Source: Dactylosporangium vinaceum
GTDB lineage: Bacteria > Actinomycetota > Actinomycetes > Mycobacteriales > Micromonosporaceae
Reading direction: 5' to 3'
Length of the DNA stretch: 64,000 nucleotides
Assembly: GCF_019904175.1 (NCBI RefSeq)
Contig: NZ_CP061913.1
Span: 7,316,001 to 7,380,000 of the forward strand
Shown here: positions 52,326 through 60,453 of the stretch, in pieces
Layout of the letters: each line of letters opens with the position of its first letter
Position numbering within the stretch: the stretch's first letter is position 1
Position numbers and translations under genes: made by a program
The notes under the pieces: generated by a model
Database searches by the model: none
The model's input: only the letters and a program-made list of their open reading frames with translations
Told to the model about the DNA's origin: nothing

Positions 52326-53744
52326 TCACTGCGCGGATCCGGCGTCCCAGTCGGTGTACGTGTACGGGTTGTCGGTCACCTTCGTTTCCGGAACGTCGGG
52401 GTTCATGCCCTTCTCCCACGCCTCCGGGCCCATGACGGCGATGAGGTGTTCGACAGTGCGCTCCACGTCGCCGCGGACCTTGGCCGCGTCGAAGCCGACC
52501 AGCCGGCCGTCCTGCTTCACGATCCGCCCGTTCACCACGACCGTGTGCACGTCGCCGCGCTGGGCCTGGAAGGCGACGTGGCCGTACGGGTTGAGGATCG
52601 GGAACATCACCGGGCTCGCGTCGTTCTTCAGCAGTACCACATCCGCCTTCTTGCCCGTCTGGACGCTGCCGATCCGGTCGTCGAGGCCGAGGGCCCGGCT
52701 GCCGCCGCGGGTGGCCCAGTCGACGACCTGCTCGGCGCGCAGGTGGACGTGGGTCACCGTCTCGTTGCGCTCGTGGGCCTGCATGTGCATGCGGGAGCGG
52801 TCCGCGCCAAGCGTCGTGCGCATCGCCGAGAACAGGTCGCCGCTCCACCAGACGCTGGTGTCCATCGACAGCGACACCGGGATGCCGTGCTCGCGCAGGG
52901 CCCAGGTGGGCGGGTACCCCTGCCCGGCGCTCTGCTCGCTCTCGGTCGACACGGAGACGCTGCCGCCGGTCGCGGCGATGCGGTGGTACGAGTCGGGTGC
53001 GAGCGTGGCGGCGTGCACGTACACGGTCTGGGGTGTCATGAAACCGTGCTCGTGCATCAGCCGGATGCCGTCGTCGTTCGTCGCGCCCCACACGCCGGCG
53101 TGCGTCGTCACGGGCACGCCGAGGTCGCGGGCCACCTCGAACGCGGCCTTCTCCGGGAACGTCGGATCGCCGGTGACGTCGAACGCCATCTGGAACCCGA
53201 GCAGGTCGTTGCCGGTGATGCGGCGGCTGACGAAGTCGCGGAACTCGGGCGCGGCCGACCATTCCCAGGGGCCCTGCTGGATGTTGCCGTACGCGAGCAC
53301 GAACCGGCCCGGGACCGCTCCCAGCGCGTCGGCGGCGGCGTCGGCGTGCTGGGTCGTCTGCAGGCCGTGCGACCAGTCGACGGTGGTGGTGACGCCGGCG
53401 TCGAGCGCCTCCCAGGCGGCGAGCACGTTGCCGGCGTGGATGTCCTCGGGCCGGAAGTGCCTGCCCGACTCCAGGTAGTACCAGACGAAGTACTGGGTCA
53501 GGGTCCAGTCGGCGCCGTAGCCGCGCATGGCCGTCTGCCACATGTGGCGGTGCGTGTCGACCATGCCGGGCATGAGGATGCCGCCGGTGGCGTCGATCTC
53601 CTGGGCGCCCTCGGGGGCGGTGAGGCCGACGCCGATCTCGGCGATGCGCTCGTCGACGATCAGGACATCGGTCCCGGGCAGCACGGTGTGGGTGTCGTCC
53701 ATGGTCAGGACCAGTGCGTTGCGGAAGATGACAGCGCCCATCAT
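52326..53744 (-). CDS. Amidohydrolase (TRZ/ATZ, SsnA-like deaminase/hydrolase group)
   Basis: A 472-residue metal-dependent hydrolase. The metal motif DTHRHMW (His-x-His) is near residue 66, followed by later ligands in VPVTTHAGV, VYVHAATL and SMDTS. The family hydrolyses C-N or C-Cl bonds on heterocyclic or aromatic rings. It is divergent from the CoA-transferase/LigAB operon, suggesting that it produces a ring substrate for the pathway. The start is ATG 53744 or 53741, with GGGAG upstream. Confidence 0.87.
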   Translation of the reverse strand: MMGAVIFRNALVLTMDDTHTVLPGTDVLIVDERIAEIGVGLTAPEGAQEIDATGGILMPGMVDTHRHMWQTAMRGYGADWTLTQYFVWYYLESGRHFRPEDIHAGNVLAAWEALDAGVTTTVDWSHGLQTTQHADAAADALGAVPGRFVLAYGNIQQGPWEWSAAPEFRDFVSRRITGNDLLGFQMAFDVTGDPTFPEKAAFEVARDLGVPVTTHAGVWGATNDDGIRLMHEHGFMTPQTVYVHAATLAPDSYHRIAATGGSVSVSTESEQSAGQGYPPTWALREHGIPVSLSMDTSVWWSGDLFSAMRTTLGADRSRMHMQAHERNETVTHVHLRAEQVVDWATRGGSRALGLDDRIGSVQTGKKADVVLLKNDASPVMFPILNPYGHVAFQAQRGDVHTVVVNGRIVKQDGRLVGFDAAKVRGDVERTVEHLIAVMGPEAWEKGMNPDVPETKVTDNPYTYTDWDAGSAQ

Positions 53745-53756
53745 TGGGCTCCCATC

Positions 53757-53773
53757 TGCGGACATCCGTCCGC
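53757..53773. promoter_or_regulatory. IclR-type operator 1 (amidohydrolase side)
   Basis: TGCGGAC (53757-53763), 4 bases, GTCCGC (53768-53773): the same dyad as operator 2, with C instead of A as the last base. It lies 13 bases upstream of the amidohydrolase start, read away from that gene. Confidence 0.6.
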
Positions 53774-53892
53774 CTGGCGGTGAATGCGGCCCAGGGCCGG
53801 ATTCGCCCGGCGCGGAGCGCGTGCGGATCCGGGACTGGTGCATTTGCAGGGTGCTGGCATTCTGTTCCCAGTCGTGTACCGTGTCAACGAGT

Positions 53893-53910
53893 TGCGGACG
53901 GTTGTCCGCA
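53893..53910. promoter_or_regulatory. IclR-type operator 2 (CoA-transferase side)
   Basis: TGCGGAC (53893-53899), GGTT, GTCCGCA (53904-53910): a perfect 7-bp dyad. It lies 18 bases upstream of the CoA-transferase GTG. Confidence 0.65.
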
Positions 53911-53928
53911 GAGCGGTCAGGAGGCGCC

Positions 53929-55050
53929 GTGGGACCACTTGACGGGCTGCTGGTCGCGGACTTCTCGCGAATCCTCGCGGGGCCGTACGCGACGATGCTG
54001 CTGGCCGACCTCGGAGCCGACGTCATCAAGGTGGAGGGGCCGGGCGGGGACGACACCCGCACGTGGATGCCACCCACTCGCGATGGCATCTCCACCTACT
54101 ATCTCGGCATCAACCGCAACAAGCGGTCGATTGCGCTGGACTTCCGCCAGGAGGACGACCTCGCCGCCGCCCGCGAGCTCGCCCGGCGGGCCGACGTGCT
54201 CATCGAGAACTTCAAGCCGGGCGGCCTCAAACGCTTCGGGCTGGACTACGAGGCCCTGTCGGGCGTGAACCCCGGGCTGGTCTACGCGTCAATTTCCGGA
54301 TTCGGTACCGCCGCGGGCGCGTCACTGCCCGGATACGACCTCATGGTCCAGGCGATCTCGGGCCTCATGAGCCTCACCGGCGACCCGGACGGCCCGCCGT
54401 ACCGTGCGGGCATCTCCGTGTTCGACGTGATGGCCGGGATGCACGCAGGACTGGGCATCCTCGCCGCGCTGCACAGCCGCGCCGGGAGCGGTCACGGCCA
54501 GCACGTCGAGGTGAACCTGTTGTCCTCCGCCCTGTCGGGGCTGGTGAACCACAGCAGCGGCTACGTCGCCGGCGGCACCGTGCCGTTCCGGATGGGCAAC
54601 GCCCACCCGAGCCTGTTCCCGTACGAGCCGCTGCCCACCGCCGACGGCGAACTCATCGTGATCGCCGGCAACGACCAGCAGTTCCGCAAACTGTGCGGTG
54701 TACTGGGAACCGAACACCTGCTGGACGACGCACGGTTCGCGCACAACCAGGACCGCACGGCCAACCGGGAGGCGCTGCGCCCGCTGCTCGTCGAGGCGCT
54801 CGCCACCAAGGGCAAGGACGAGTGGTTCCGCCTGCTCACCGACGCTGGTGTGCCGTGCGCGCCCATCAACACCATCGACGGCGGCGTGGCCTACGCCGAG
54901 GCACTCGGGCTCGATCCGGTCGTGGTGACCGGCGGCGTGCCCGGTGTGCGCAACCCCATCACGTTCTCGTCGACGCCGGCGCGGTACCAGCTGCCGCCTC
55001 CGGGTCTGGACGAGCACGGCGAGGAGATCCGGCAATGGCTGAAGAGCTGA
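53929..55050 (+). CDS. CaiB/BaiF-family CoA-transferase
   Basis: A 373-residue class III CoA-transferase. Typical blocks are LVADFSRILAGPYATMLLAD, GADVIKVEGPGGDDTR and YRAGISVFDVMAGMHAGL; the family's catalytic Asp is expected in the last block. It moves CoA between organic acids without ATP. AGGAGG lies 4 bases before GTG 53929. It overlaps the citryl-CoA-lyase-like gene by 16 bases. Context suggests that it activates a ring-cleavage product. Confidence 0.9.
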   Translation: MGPLDGLLVADFSRILAGPYATMLLADLGADVIKVEGPGGDDTRTWMPPTRDGISTYYLGINRNKRSIALDFRQEDDLAAARELARRADVLIENFKPGGLKRFGLDYEALSGVNPGLVYASISGFGTAAGASLPGYDLMVQAISGLMSLTGDPDGPPYRAGISVFDVMAGMHAGLGILAALHSRAGSGHGQHVEVNLLSSALSGLVNHSSGYVAGGTVPFRMGNAHPSLFPYEPLPTADGELIVIAGNDQQFRKLCGVLGTEHLLDDARFAHNQDRTANREALRPLLVEALATKGKDEWFRLLTDAGVPCAPINTIDGGVAYAEALGLDPVVVTGGVPGVRNPITFSSTPARYQLPPPGLDEHGEEIRQWLKS

Positions 55051-55817
55051 GCTTCCCCACCGGCATCGGCACGTCCGACGCCGACCAGATCCGCCTGCTC
55101 GGCCACGACCTGGCCGAGGACCTCATGGGCAAGGTCGGCTTCGGTGAGCTCGCGTTCTGGCTCGTCGCCGGCCGCCGGCCCAGCCCCGGCGAGACCCGGG
55201 TCTTCGAGGCGGTCCTCGTCGCCCTGGCCGACCACGGCTTCACCCCGACCGCGATCGCCGCCCGCCTCACCTACGCCAGTGCCCCCGAGGCCCTCCAGGG
55301 CGCTCTGGCCGCGGGCCTGCTGGGCGGCGGCTCCCGCTTCCTCGGCGTCACCGAGGACTGCGGTCGCTTCCTGTCGGGGGTACTGGCCCAGCTCGATCGG
55401 GTGCCCGCGACGGACGCGGACTGGGACGTCGTCGCCGAGGACGCGGTCCGCGCCCAGCGCGCCGCCGGCAAGTTCGTCCCCGGGCTCGGCCACCCCGTGC
55501 ACAAGGTCCGTGACCCGCGGACCCCGGTGCTCATCGCCATCGCCGCCGAGGAGGGCCTCCGCGGCCCGCACCTGCAGCTGTTCGAGGCGATCGGCCGGGC
55601 CCATCCCGCGGTGCTCGGGCGCACCCTGCCGCTGAACGGCGCCGGGGTCTGCGGCGCCGCCCTGGCCGACCTGGGCCTGCCGGTGGAGATGCTGCGCGGC
55701 TTCGCCCTGCTGGCCCGCGCGGCCGGCCTGCTCGGGCACCTGGCCGAGGAGCGCCGCACCAACCTGGGCCTGGAGATCTACAAGACAGTGGACCGCAACG
55801 CCAAGTACACGTCCTAG
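55035..55817 (+). CDS. Citryl-CoA lyase-like (citrate-synthase-fold) protein
   Basis: A 260-residue protein with the citrate-synthase fold. It has a MGKVGFGELAFWLVAGRRPS opening and GLGHPVHKVRDPRTP (His153/His156), where citrate synthase puts its catalytic His, and a terminal ETIYK-like LGLEIYKTVD. It is far shorter than citrate synthase (about 400), fitting the citryl-CoA lyase class that cleaves 3-hydroxy-acyl-CoAs to acetyl-CoA plus a 2-oxo acid. It follows the CoA-transferase directly, so it probably cleaves the product of that gene. Confidence 0.82.
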   Translation: MAEELSFPTGIGTSDADQIRLLGHDLAEDLMGKVGFGELAFWLVAGRRPSPGETRVFEAVLVALADHGFTPTAIAARLTYASAPEALQGALAAGLLGGGSRFLGVTEDCGRFLSGVLAQLDRVPATDADWDVVAEDAVRAQRAAGKFVPGLGHPVHKVRDPRTPVLIAIAAEEGLRGPHLQLFEAIGRAHPAVLGRTLPLNGAGVCGAALADLGLPVEMLRGFALLARAAGLLGHLAEERRTNLGLEIYKTVDRNAKYTS

Positions 55818-55847
55818 TTTGCCGGCACGCTCGTGAAGGGAGCCGCC

Positions 55848-56714
55848 GTGGCCGAGATCGTCGCGGTGATCGCCTCGACGCACCACCCGTTCTACTACAA
55901 GGCCAGCACGGCCGTCGGCGCGGACCGCCCGCCGTTCGCCGACGAGTGGGTGGCCAAGATCCAGCGGTTTCGGGAGACCCTGACCAGAGCCCGCCCCGAC
56001 GTGCTCGTCATGGTCGGCTCCGACCACTTCCACCAGCTGTGGCTGGACAACATGCCGCAGTTCCTCATCGGCAAGGCGCCGTTCTACGACGCCAACTGGT
56101 ACAACGAGGAGCGCGAGTTCGGCCTGCCCCGCATGCGGCTCAAGGGCCAGGAGGACCTCTCGGCGTACATGCTGCGCGAGGGCCTCGACGCCGGCTTCGA
56201 CCTGGCGTTCAGCAACGAGCTGCGGATCGACCACAGCATCACGTGCCCGATCATCACCCTGCGCCCCGAGGCCGACCTGCCCATCGTGCCGGTCTACACC
56301 AACATCTTCGCCCCGCCGCTGCCCCAGCCGAAGCGCTTCGTCCAGCTGGGCGAGACGATCCGCGAGCTGGTCGCCGCGTGGCCCAGCAACCTGCGGGTCG
56401 CGGTCATCGGCACCGGGCACCTCTCGCTGGAGCTCGGCGGCCCCCGCCAGTTCGGCCCGCACGGACCCGACCCGGAGTTCGACGCCCGCGCGGTCGAGTG
56501 GATCGCCAACGGCGACCTCGACGGCTGCCTGTCCGCGGTGACCCTGGACTCCCTGCACGCCCCCGGCAACGCGACCCACGGCTTCATGGACTTCATGCTC
56601 ATGATGGGTGTGGCGGGCGCGGGCCGCAAGGCCGACTACGTCGACACGTACGACCTGTTCCACACCATGGAGGCGTACTTCACCTGGTACCCGTCGGGGG
56701 TCTCGGATGTCTAA
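55848..56714 (+). CDS. Extradiol ring-cleavage dioxygenase, catalytic subunit (LigB-like)
   Basis: A 288-residue protein of the type II extradiol dioxygenase family. Metal-binding His are in STHHPFYYKA (residues 11-20) and the acid/base His in VGSDHFHQLW (60-62). A conserved GTGHLSLELGG block is also present. Members such as protocatechuate 4,5-dioxygenase open the ring next to the hydroxyls using Fe(II). GTG 55848 has GGGAG 5 bases upstream. It overlaps the LigA-like gene by 8 bases. Confidence 0.9.
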   Translation: MAEIVAVIASTHHPFYYKASTAVGADRPPFADEWVAKIQRFRETLTRARPDVLVMVGSDHFHQLWLDNMPQFLIGKAPFYDANWYNEEREFGLPRMRLKGQEDLSAYMLREGLDAGFDLAFSNELRIDHSITCPIITLRPEADLPIVPVYTNIFAPPLPQPKRFVQLGETIRELVAAWPSNLRVAVIGTGHLSLELGGPRQFGPHGPDPEFDARAVEWIANGDLDGCLSAVTLDSLHAPGNATHGFMDFMLMMGVAGAGRKADYVDTYDLFHTMEAYFTWYPSGVSDV

Positions 56715-57069
56715 GTATCTGCTGAACAAGTTCCTGTTCACCGTGGACCGCGACCCGGACCTGGTCGAGCGCTACCTGACCGACCCCGTGGGCACCGTCT
56801 CGTGGTGGGAGTCCACCATGGCCAACGCCCTGCTCAACTCCCACACCGGCGAGGCCTCGACCTGGCTGGCGCTCGAGCCCGAGGAGCGCACGGCGCTGGA
56901 GGGCCACGACTACGTGAAGCTGTTCGAGCTCGGCGCCCATCCGTTCCTGACGCTGACGCTGTTCATCGCGATGTTCGAGCGCGACAACACCGAGCCGCTG
57001 GAGTTCCAGAAGCAGTACGCCCTGCGGCTGCAGCACTTCAACCTCCCGTACCCCGACATCGCGACCTGA
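56707..57069 (+). CDS. Extradiol dioxygenase small subunit (LigA-like)
   Basis: A 120-residue, mostly helical protein (KYLLNKFLFTVDRDPDLVER; LALEPEERTALEGHDYVKLF; GAHPFLTLTLF) of the LigA family, which caps the LigB active site in protocatechuate 4,5-dioxygenase-type enzymes. It follows the LigB gene with an 8-base overlap, the order reversed from Sphingobium ligAB. Together they form a complete heteromeric dioxygenase. Confidence 0.85.
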   Translation: MSKYLLNKFLFTVDRDPDLVERYLTDPVGTVSWWESTMANALLNSHTGEASTWLALEPEERTALEGHDYVKLFELGAHPFLTLTLFIAMFERDNTEPLEFQKQYALRLQHFNLPYPDIAT

Positions 57070-57072
57070 CCC

Positions 57073-58029
57073 ATGCGGGCCGCCGTCATCCTCCAGTGTG
57101 GACAGCCACCGGTCGTCGCCGACCACGACTTCGTCCCCGGCGCGGGCCGGGCCGTCACCGTGACCGCCGCACCGATCACACCGCTGGACGTGCTGTGCGC
57201 CACCGGCACGTCCTACTTCGGCGCCCCCGCGGTCCCGTACATCCCGGGCGTCCAGGGCGTCGGACACCTGGAAGACGGCACCCCCGTGTGGTTCGCCACC
57301 GACGCCGGGATGCGCCCCGGCAACGGCAGCATGGCGCAGTACGCGACAGTCCCACCGGACGACGTCGTCGCACTTCCTTCCGACGCCGACCCGGCCCTGG
57401 TCGCCGCACTGGGCCTGTCCGCGGTAGCCGCGTGGCAGTCCCTCACCTCGTGCGGCGACCTGCACCACGGCGAGCAGGTGCTCGTCCTCGGCGGCGGCGG
57501 GATCGTCGGCCAGGCAGCGATCCAGATCGCCCGCCTGCTCGGCGCCCGCCGCGTCGTGGCCGCCTGCCGCTCCACCACCGCCCAGACCCGAGCCACCACA
57601 CTGGGCGCGGACGCGGTGGTCGCGCTGCTCGACTCCGACACCCCCGCCGCCCTGGCCGGCCGCCTGCGCGCGGCGCTGGACGGCCCCCTGGACCTGGTCC
57701 TGGACCCGCTCTTCGGCATTCCGGCCGCCGCCGCGCTGCAGGTCCTGCGCCCGGGCGGCCGCCTGGTCAACCTGGGCGGCTCGGCCTCCCCCACCGCCCC
57801 GTTCGACTCGGCAACCCTGCGCAGCGGCTCCCTGCGGATCCTGGGCTACACGAACAACTCGCTGACCAAGCCCGAACGCGCCGAAACCATGCGCACCATC
57901 GCCACCCACGCCGCCGCCGGCCGCCTGACCGTCTCCTACGAGGCCGTACCGCTGTCCGAGGCCGCGTCCGCCTGGACCGCCCAGTCCACCGGCTCCGCCC
58001 CGTCTCGCCTGGTCCTGCTCCCCCACTGA
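57073..58029 (+). CDS. MDR-type quinone oxidoreductase/zinc-less dehydrogenase
   Basis: A 318-residue medium-chain reductase. The NAD(P) motif is VLVLGGGGIVGQAAIQIARL, and the N-terminal GroES-like half lacks the catalytic-zinc Cys and GHE motif, so it resembles quinone oxidoreductases (QOR). It starts 3 bases after the LigA-like stop. It may reduce an unsaturated or 2-oxo intermediate of the pathway; the substrate is unknown. It is the last gene of the five-gene operon. Confidence 0.85.
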   Translation: MRAAVILQCGQPPVVADHDFVPGAGRAVTVTAAPITPLDVLCATGTSYFGAPAVPYIPGVQGVGHLEDGTPVWFATDAGMRPGNGSMAQYATVPPDDVVALPSDADPALVAALGLSAVAAWQSLTSCGDLHHGEQVLVLGGGGIVGQAAIQIARLLGARRVVAACRSTTAQTRATTLGADAVVALLDSDTPAALAGRLRAALDGPLDLVLDPLFGIPAAAALQVLRPGGRLVNLGGSASPTAPFDSATLRSGSLRILGYTNNSLTKPERAETMRTIATHAAAGRLTVSYEAVPLSEAASAWTAQSTGSAPSRLVLLPH

Positions 58030-58110
58030 ACGCCGGCGACCCGAACGGCGCCATCCGGTGGTGGTGGTGGCGCACGCTGCTGCCGTCGATCGTGGCGCGG
58101 GCACACGAGG

Positions 58111-58812
58111 TCACGCGCCGCCCCACAGCGGGGCGGCGAGGCGTGAGGTCGCCGCGATGGCGGCCAGGCGCCGGGTCCGCAGTGGTGACGGTGGGAGGGC
58201 CTCGTGCATGCGGCGCTCGCGGTGCAGCTGCAGGGTCAGGCTCACCGCGAAGCCGTCGGCGATGGGCCCGCGGGTGGCCTCGGCCAGGATGGCGGCGGCC
58301 AGTGTCGGGGCGGCCGTCGCGCTGACCGTGTAGAGCACGGCGAGGTCGTGGCCCGGCAGGTAGCGCCCGCAGAACTCGAAGTCGACCGCGTGGCACATCT
58401 CGCCGTCCACCAGGAGGTTGGGCGGGATCGGATCGCCGTGCGCGACGACGCGGCCCGGGCCGGCGGCGGCCAGCCGCTCGTGCACCGCGGTGCCCAGGCC
58501 GGCGGCGTCGATCCGGGCGGCGTAGTCGGGAATGGGCTCGTCGAGGTCCTCCGGCGGCGACCAGTCCCGCAGGCAGGCCAGCGTGCGCAGGACGGCGGCC
58601 GCCGTGGATGCGGGCACGTCCGACGTCAGGTGCCGGTCCGGGCCGAGGCGCTCGCCGGGCAGGAGTGAGAGCACGGTCAGGTGCTCGTTCGCGTACAGCA
58701 GGTCCGGGACCGGGCACGGTGGCGGGAAGCGGGCGAAGGTGCGGTACACCCGCAGCTCGCGCTGCCGGCAGGCGACCCAGAGCGGCTCGTCGGTGGTGAG
58801 CAGCTTCGCCAC
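58111..58812 (-). CDS. Aminoglycoside-phosphotransferase-fold kinase, start unclear
   Basis: A protein of at least 233 residues with the APH catalytic motifs: VVAHGDPIPPNLLVDG (HxD-like loop and Asn) and HAVDFEFCGRYLPGHDLAVL (DFE-type). The frame continues 5' to the FHA gene (SALHRTDKALVARLTLAG GRPV-like segment) but without an ATG, GTG or TTG until GTG 58812. A CTG start overlapping the FHA stop, or a frame problem, is possible. Function: kinase of a small molecule or protein; unknown. Confidence 0.65.
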   Translation of the reverse strand: MAKLLTTDEPLWVACRQRELRVYRTFARFPPPCPVPDLLYANEHLTVLSLLPGERLGPDRHLTSDVPASTAAAVLRTLACLRDWSPPEDLDEPIPDYAARIDAAGLGTAVHERLAAAGPGRVVAHGDPIPPNLLVDGEMCHAVDFEFCGRYLPGHDLAVLYTVSATAAPTLAAAILAEATRGPIADGFAVSLTLQLHRERRMHEALPPSPLRTRRLAAIAATSRLAAPLWGGA

Positions 58813-58874
58813 GACCGGGCGGCCGGCCAGCGTGAGGCGGGCGACGAGCGCCTTGTCGGTCCGGTGCAGTGTGC

Positions 58875-59459
58875 TCAGCGGGCGGCCTCGACGGTCAGGG
58901 TCACGCCGCCCAGGGTGATGACGTCGCCGGGACGCACGATCGTCGGCTCGGTGACCGGCCTGTCGTTGAGCAGGGTGCCGTTTGTCGAGCCGAGGTCCAT
59001 CAAAGCCAGATTCCGGCCGTCGTACCGCAGCGACGCGTGCCGCCGCGAAACGCCCTCGTCGCGCACGCGCAGGTCCGCCTGCCGGCCGCGGCCGATGATG
59101 GTCTCGCCCGACTGCATGGTGTAGCGGCGCCCGTCGTCGATGAGCAGACCGACACCGACGCCGGCCTCGTCCTCGCGGCGGGTGCGGGCCTTGCGCACGT
59201 CGGCGAGGACCCGGAACTGGCCCGGCGGGAGCGTGTCGTCCGGCTGGAGGTTGACCACGACCTCGTCGACGACGCCCCAGCGCTGCTCGGCCAGGAACTC
59301 GGCCTGGGCCCGGGCCAGCGGCCCGGCGAACGGGACGAGACCGTCGAGGTCGCCGGGAGCAACGAGCACCAGATAGTTGTTCGGTGCCAGCGTCTGCTCG
59401 CCGACCTCCGCCTCGCGGTGCATCGCCTCCAGGATCGCGGTCCGCTGCGGCAGACTCAT
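58875..59459 (-). CDS. FhaA-like FHA-domain protein
   Basis: A 194-residue protein. The N-terminal half resembles the DUF3662/FhaA N-terminal domain (QTLAPNNYLVLVAPGDLDGL). The C-terminal FHA domain has GETIIGRGRQADLRVRD, SRRHASLRYDG and LGSTNGTLLNDRPV, the phosphothreonine-binding signature. It reads phosphorylated signalling partners. Its stop overlaps the APH-fold gene, suggesting that the kinase-like protein and this reader work together. ATG 59459 begins at the domain boundary. Confidence 0.85.
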   Translation of the reverse strand: MSLPQRTAILEAMHREAEVGEQTLAPNNYLVLVAPGDLDGLVPFAGPLARAQAEFLAEQRWGVVDEVVVNLQPDDTLPPGQFRVLADVRKARTRREDEAGVGVGLLIDDGRRYTMQSGETIIGRGRQADLRVRDEGVSRRHASLRYDGRNLALMDLGSTNGTLLNDRPVTEPTIVRPGDVITLGGVTLTVEAAR

Positions 59460-59469
59460 GCCGCGCAGC

Positions 59470-60384
59470 CTACCCGAGCCGTCGGCCCTCCTCGATGCCT
59501 GTGGTCGCCGGGCCGTCGGGAACTGCGGAAACACCCTGGTACGCGGCCCGCGTCAGCGCCACCAGGTCGTCCAGGTGCGCGGGCGGGTCGTCGCGCCACC
59601 AGGCCAGCCGCACCTCGATCGGCGGGGCGTCGCTCATCCGGCGGTAGGCGACACCCGGGCGCGGGTTCTGGTGTGCGGTCGCCTCCGAGGTGACGCCCAC
59701 CGCCTGGTTCGCCGCGATGAGCGTGAGCCACTCGTCGGTGCCGCGCGTCGCCCGCACGGTAGCCGGGACCGCTCCCGGTGGCCACAGTCCCAGGCTCGTC
59801 GTGCCCGTGCGCTCGTCCATCGCCACCGTGTATCGGGTCAGGTCGGCCAGCCGCACGGTCCGCCGCCGGGCCAGGGTGTGCTCGGTGGACACGGCGGCGA
59901 GGCGGTGCTCGAGGCCGACCTCGGCGGTGGCGAACCGCGGATCGTCGAGTGCCCGGCGCACCACGGCGGCGTCGGCGGTACCGTCGGTCAGCCCGGCCGC
60001 GAGCGAGTTCTGTTGCACGAACACCAGCGGTACCCCCGGATGCCGCTGCGCCCAGGCTCGCTGGATGCGCCGCGTGTGCCGCCCCATCGCCGCCCACGCG
60101 TAGCCGACCCGCAGCTCGGTGCGGGACCGCTCGACCGAGCGCCGCAGATGGGCCACCTCGTTCAGCACGGCCCGCGCCCGGGCCAGCACCTGCGTGCCGG
60201 TCGCGGTGAGCCGCACGTGCCGCGTCGTGCGGTGCAGCAGCCGGGCGCCGAGCACGGTCTCCAGCCCGGCCACCGCCCGGGACACGGCCGCCTGCGACAT
60301 ACCGAGCCCGGCCGCCGCGTCCGTGAACGTTCCCGCCTCGACCACGGCCACGAACGCGCGCAGTTGCCGCAGTTCCAGATCCAT
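59470..60384 (-). CDS. LysR-family regulator
   Basis: A 304-residue regulator. The helix-turn-helix TDAAAGLGMSQAAVSRAVAG lies at residues 21-40, then a LysR effector domain. It is divergent from the EamA transporter gene across 69 bases; an imperfect ATGCG-N5-CGTAT dyad (about 60383-60397) lies at the regulator's own start. The transporter is its likely target; the inducer is unknown. Confidence 0.9.
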   Translation of the reverse strand: MDLELRQLRAFVAVVEAGTFTDAAAGLGMSQAAVSRAVAGLETVLGARLLHRTTRHVRLTATGTQVLARARAVLNEVAHLRRSVERSRTELRVGYAWAAMGRHTRRIQRAWAQRHPGVPLVFVQQNSLAAGLTDGTADAAVVRRALDDPRFATAEVGLEHRLAAVSTEHTLARRRTVRLADLTRYTVAMDERTGTTSLGLWPPGAVPATVRATRGTDEWLTLIAANQAVGVTSEATAHQNPRPGVAYRRMSDAPPIEVRLAWWRDDPPAHLDDLVALTRAAYQGVSAVPDGPATTGIEEGRRLG

Positions 60385-60453
60385 GCGTACAGCGTATGAA
60401 TCCCGCGGTCCGCGCATTTCCGGGGGCCGCCGGACCGGACCAGAATCGGGGCT

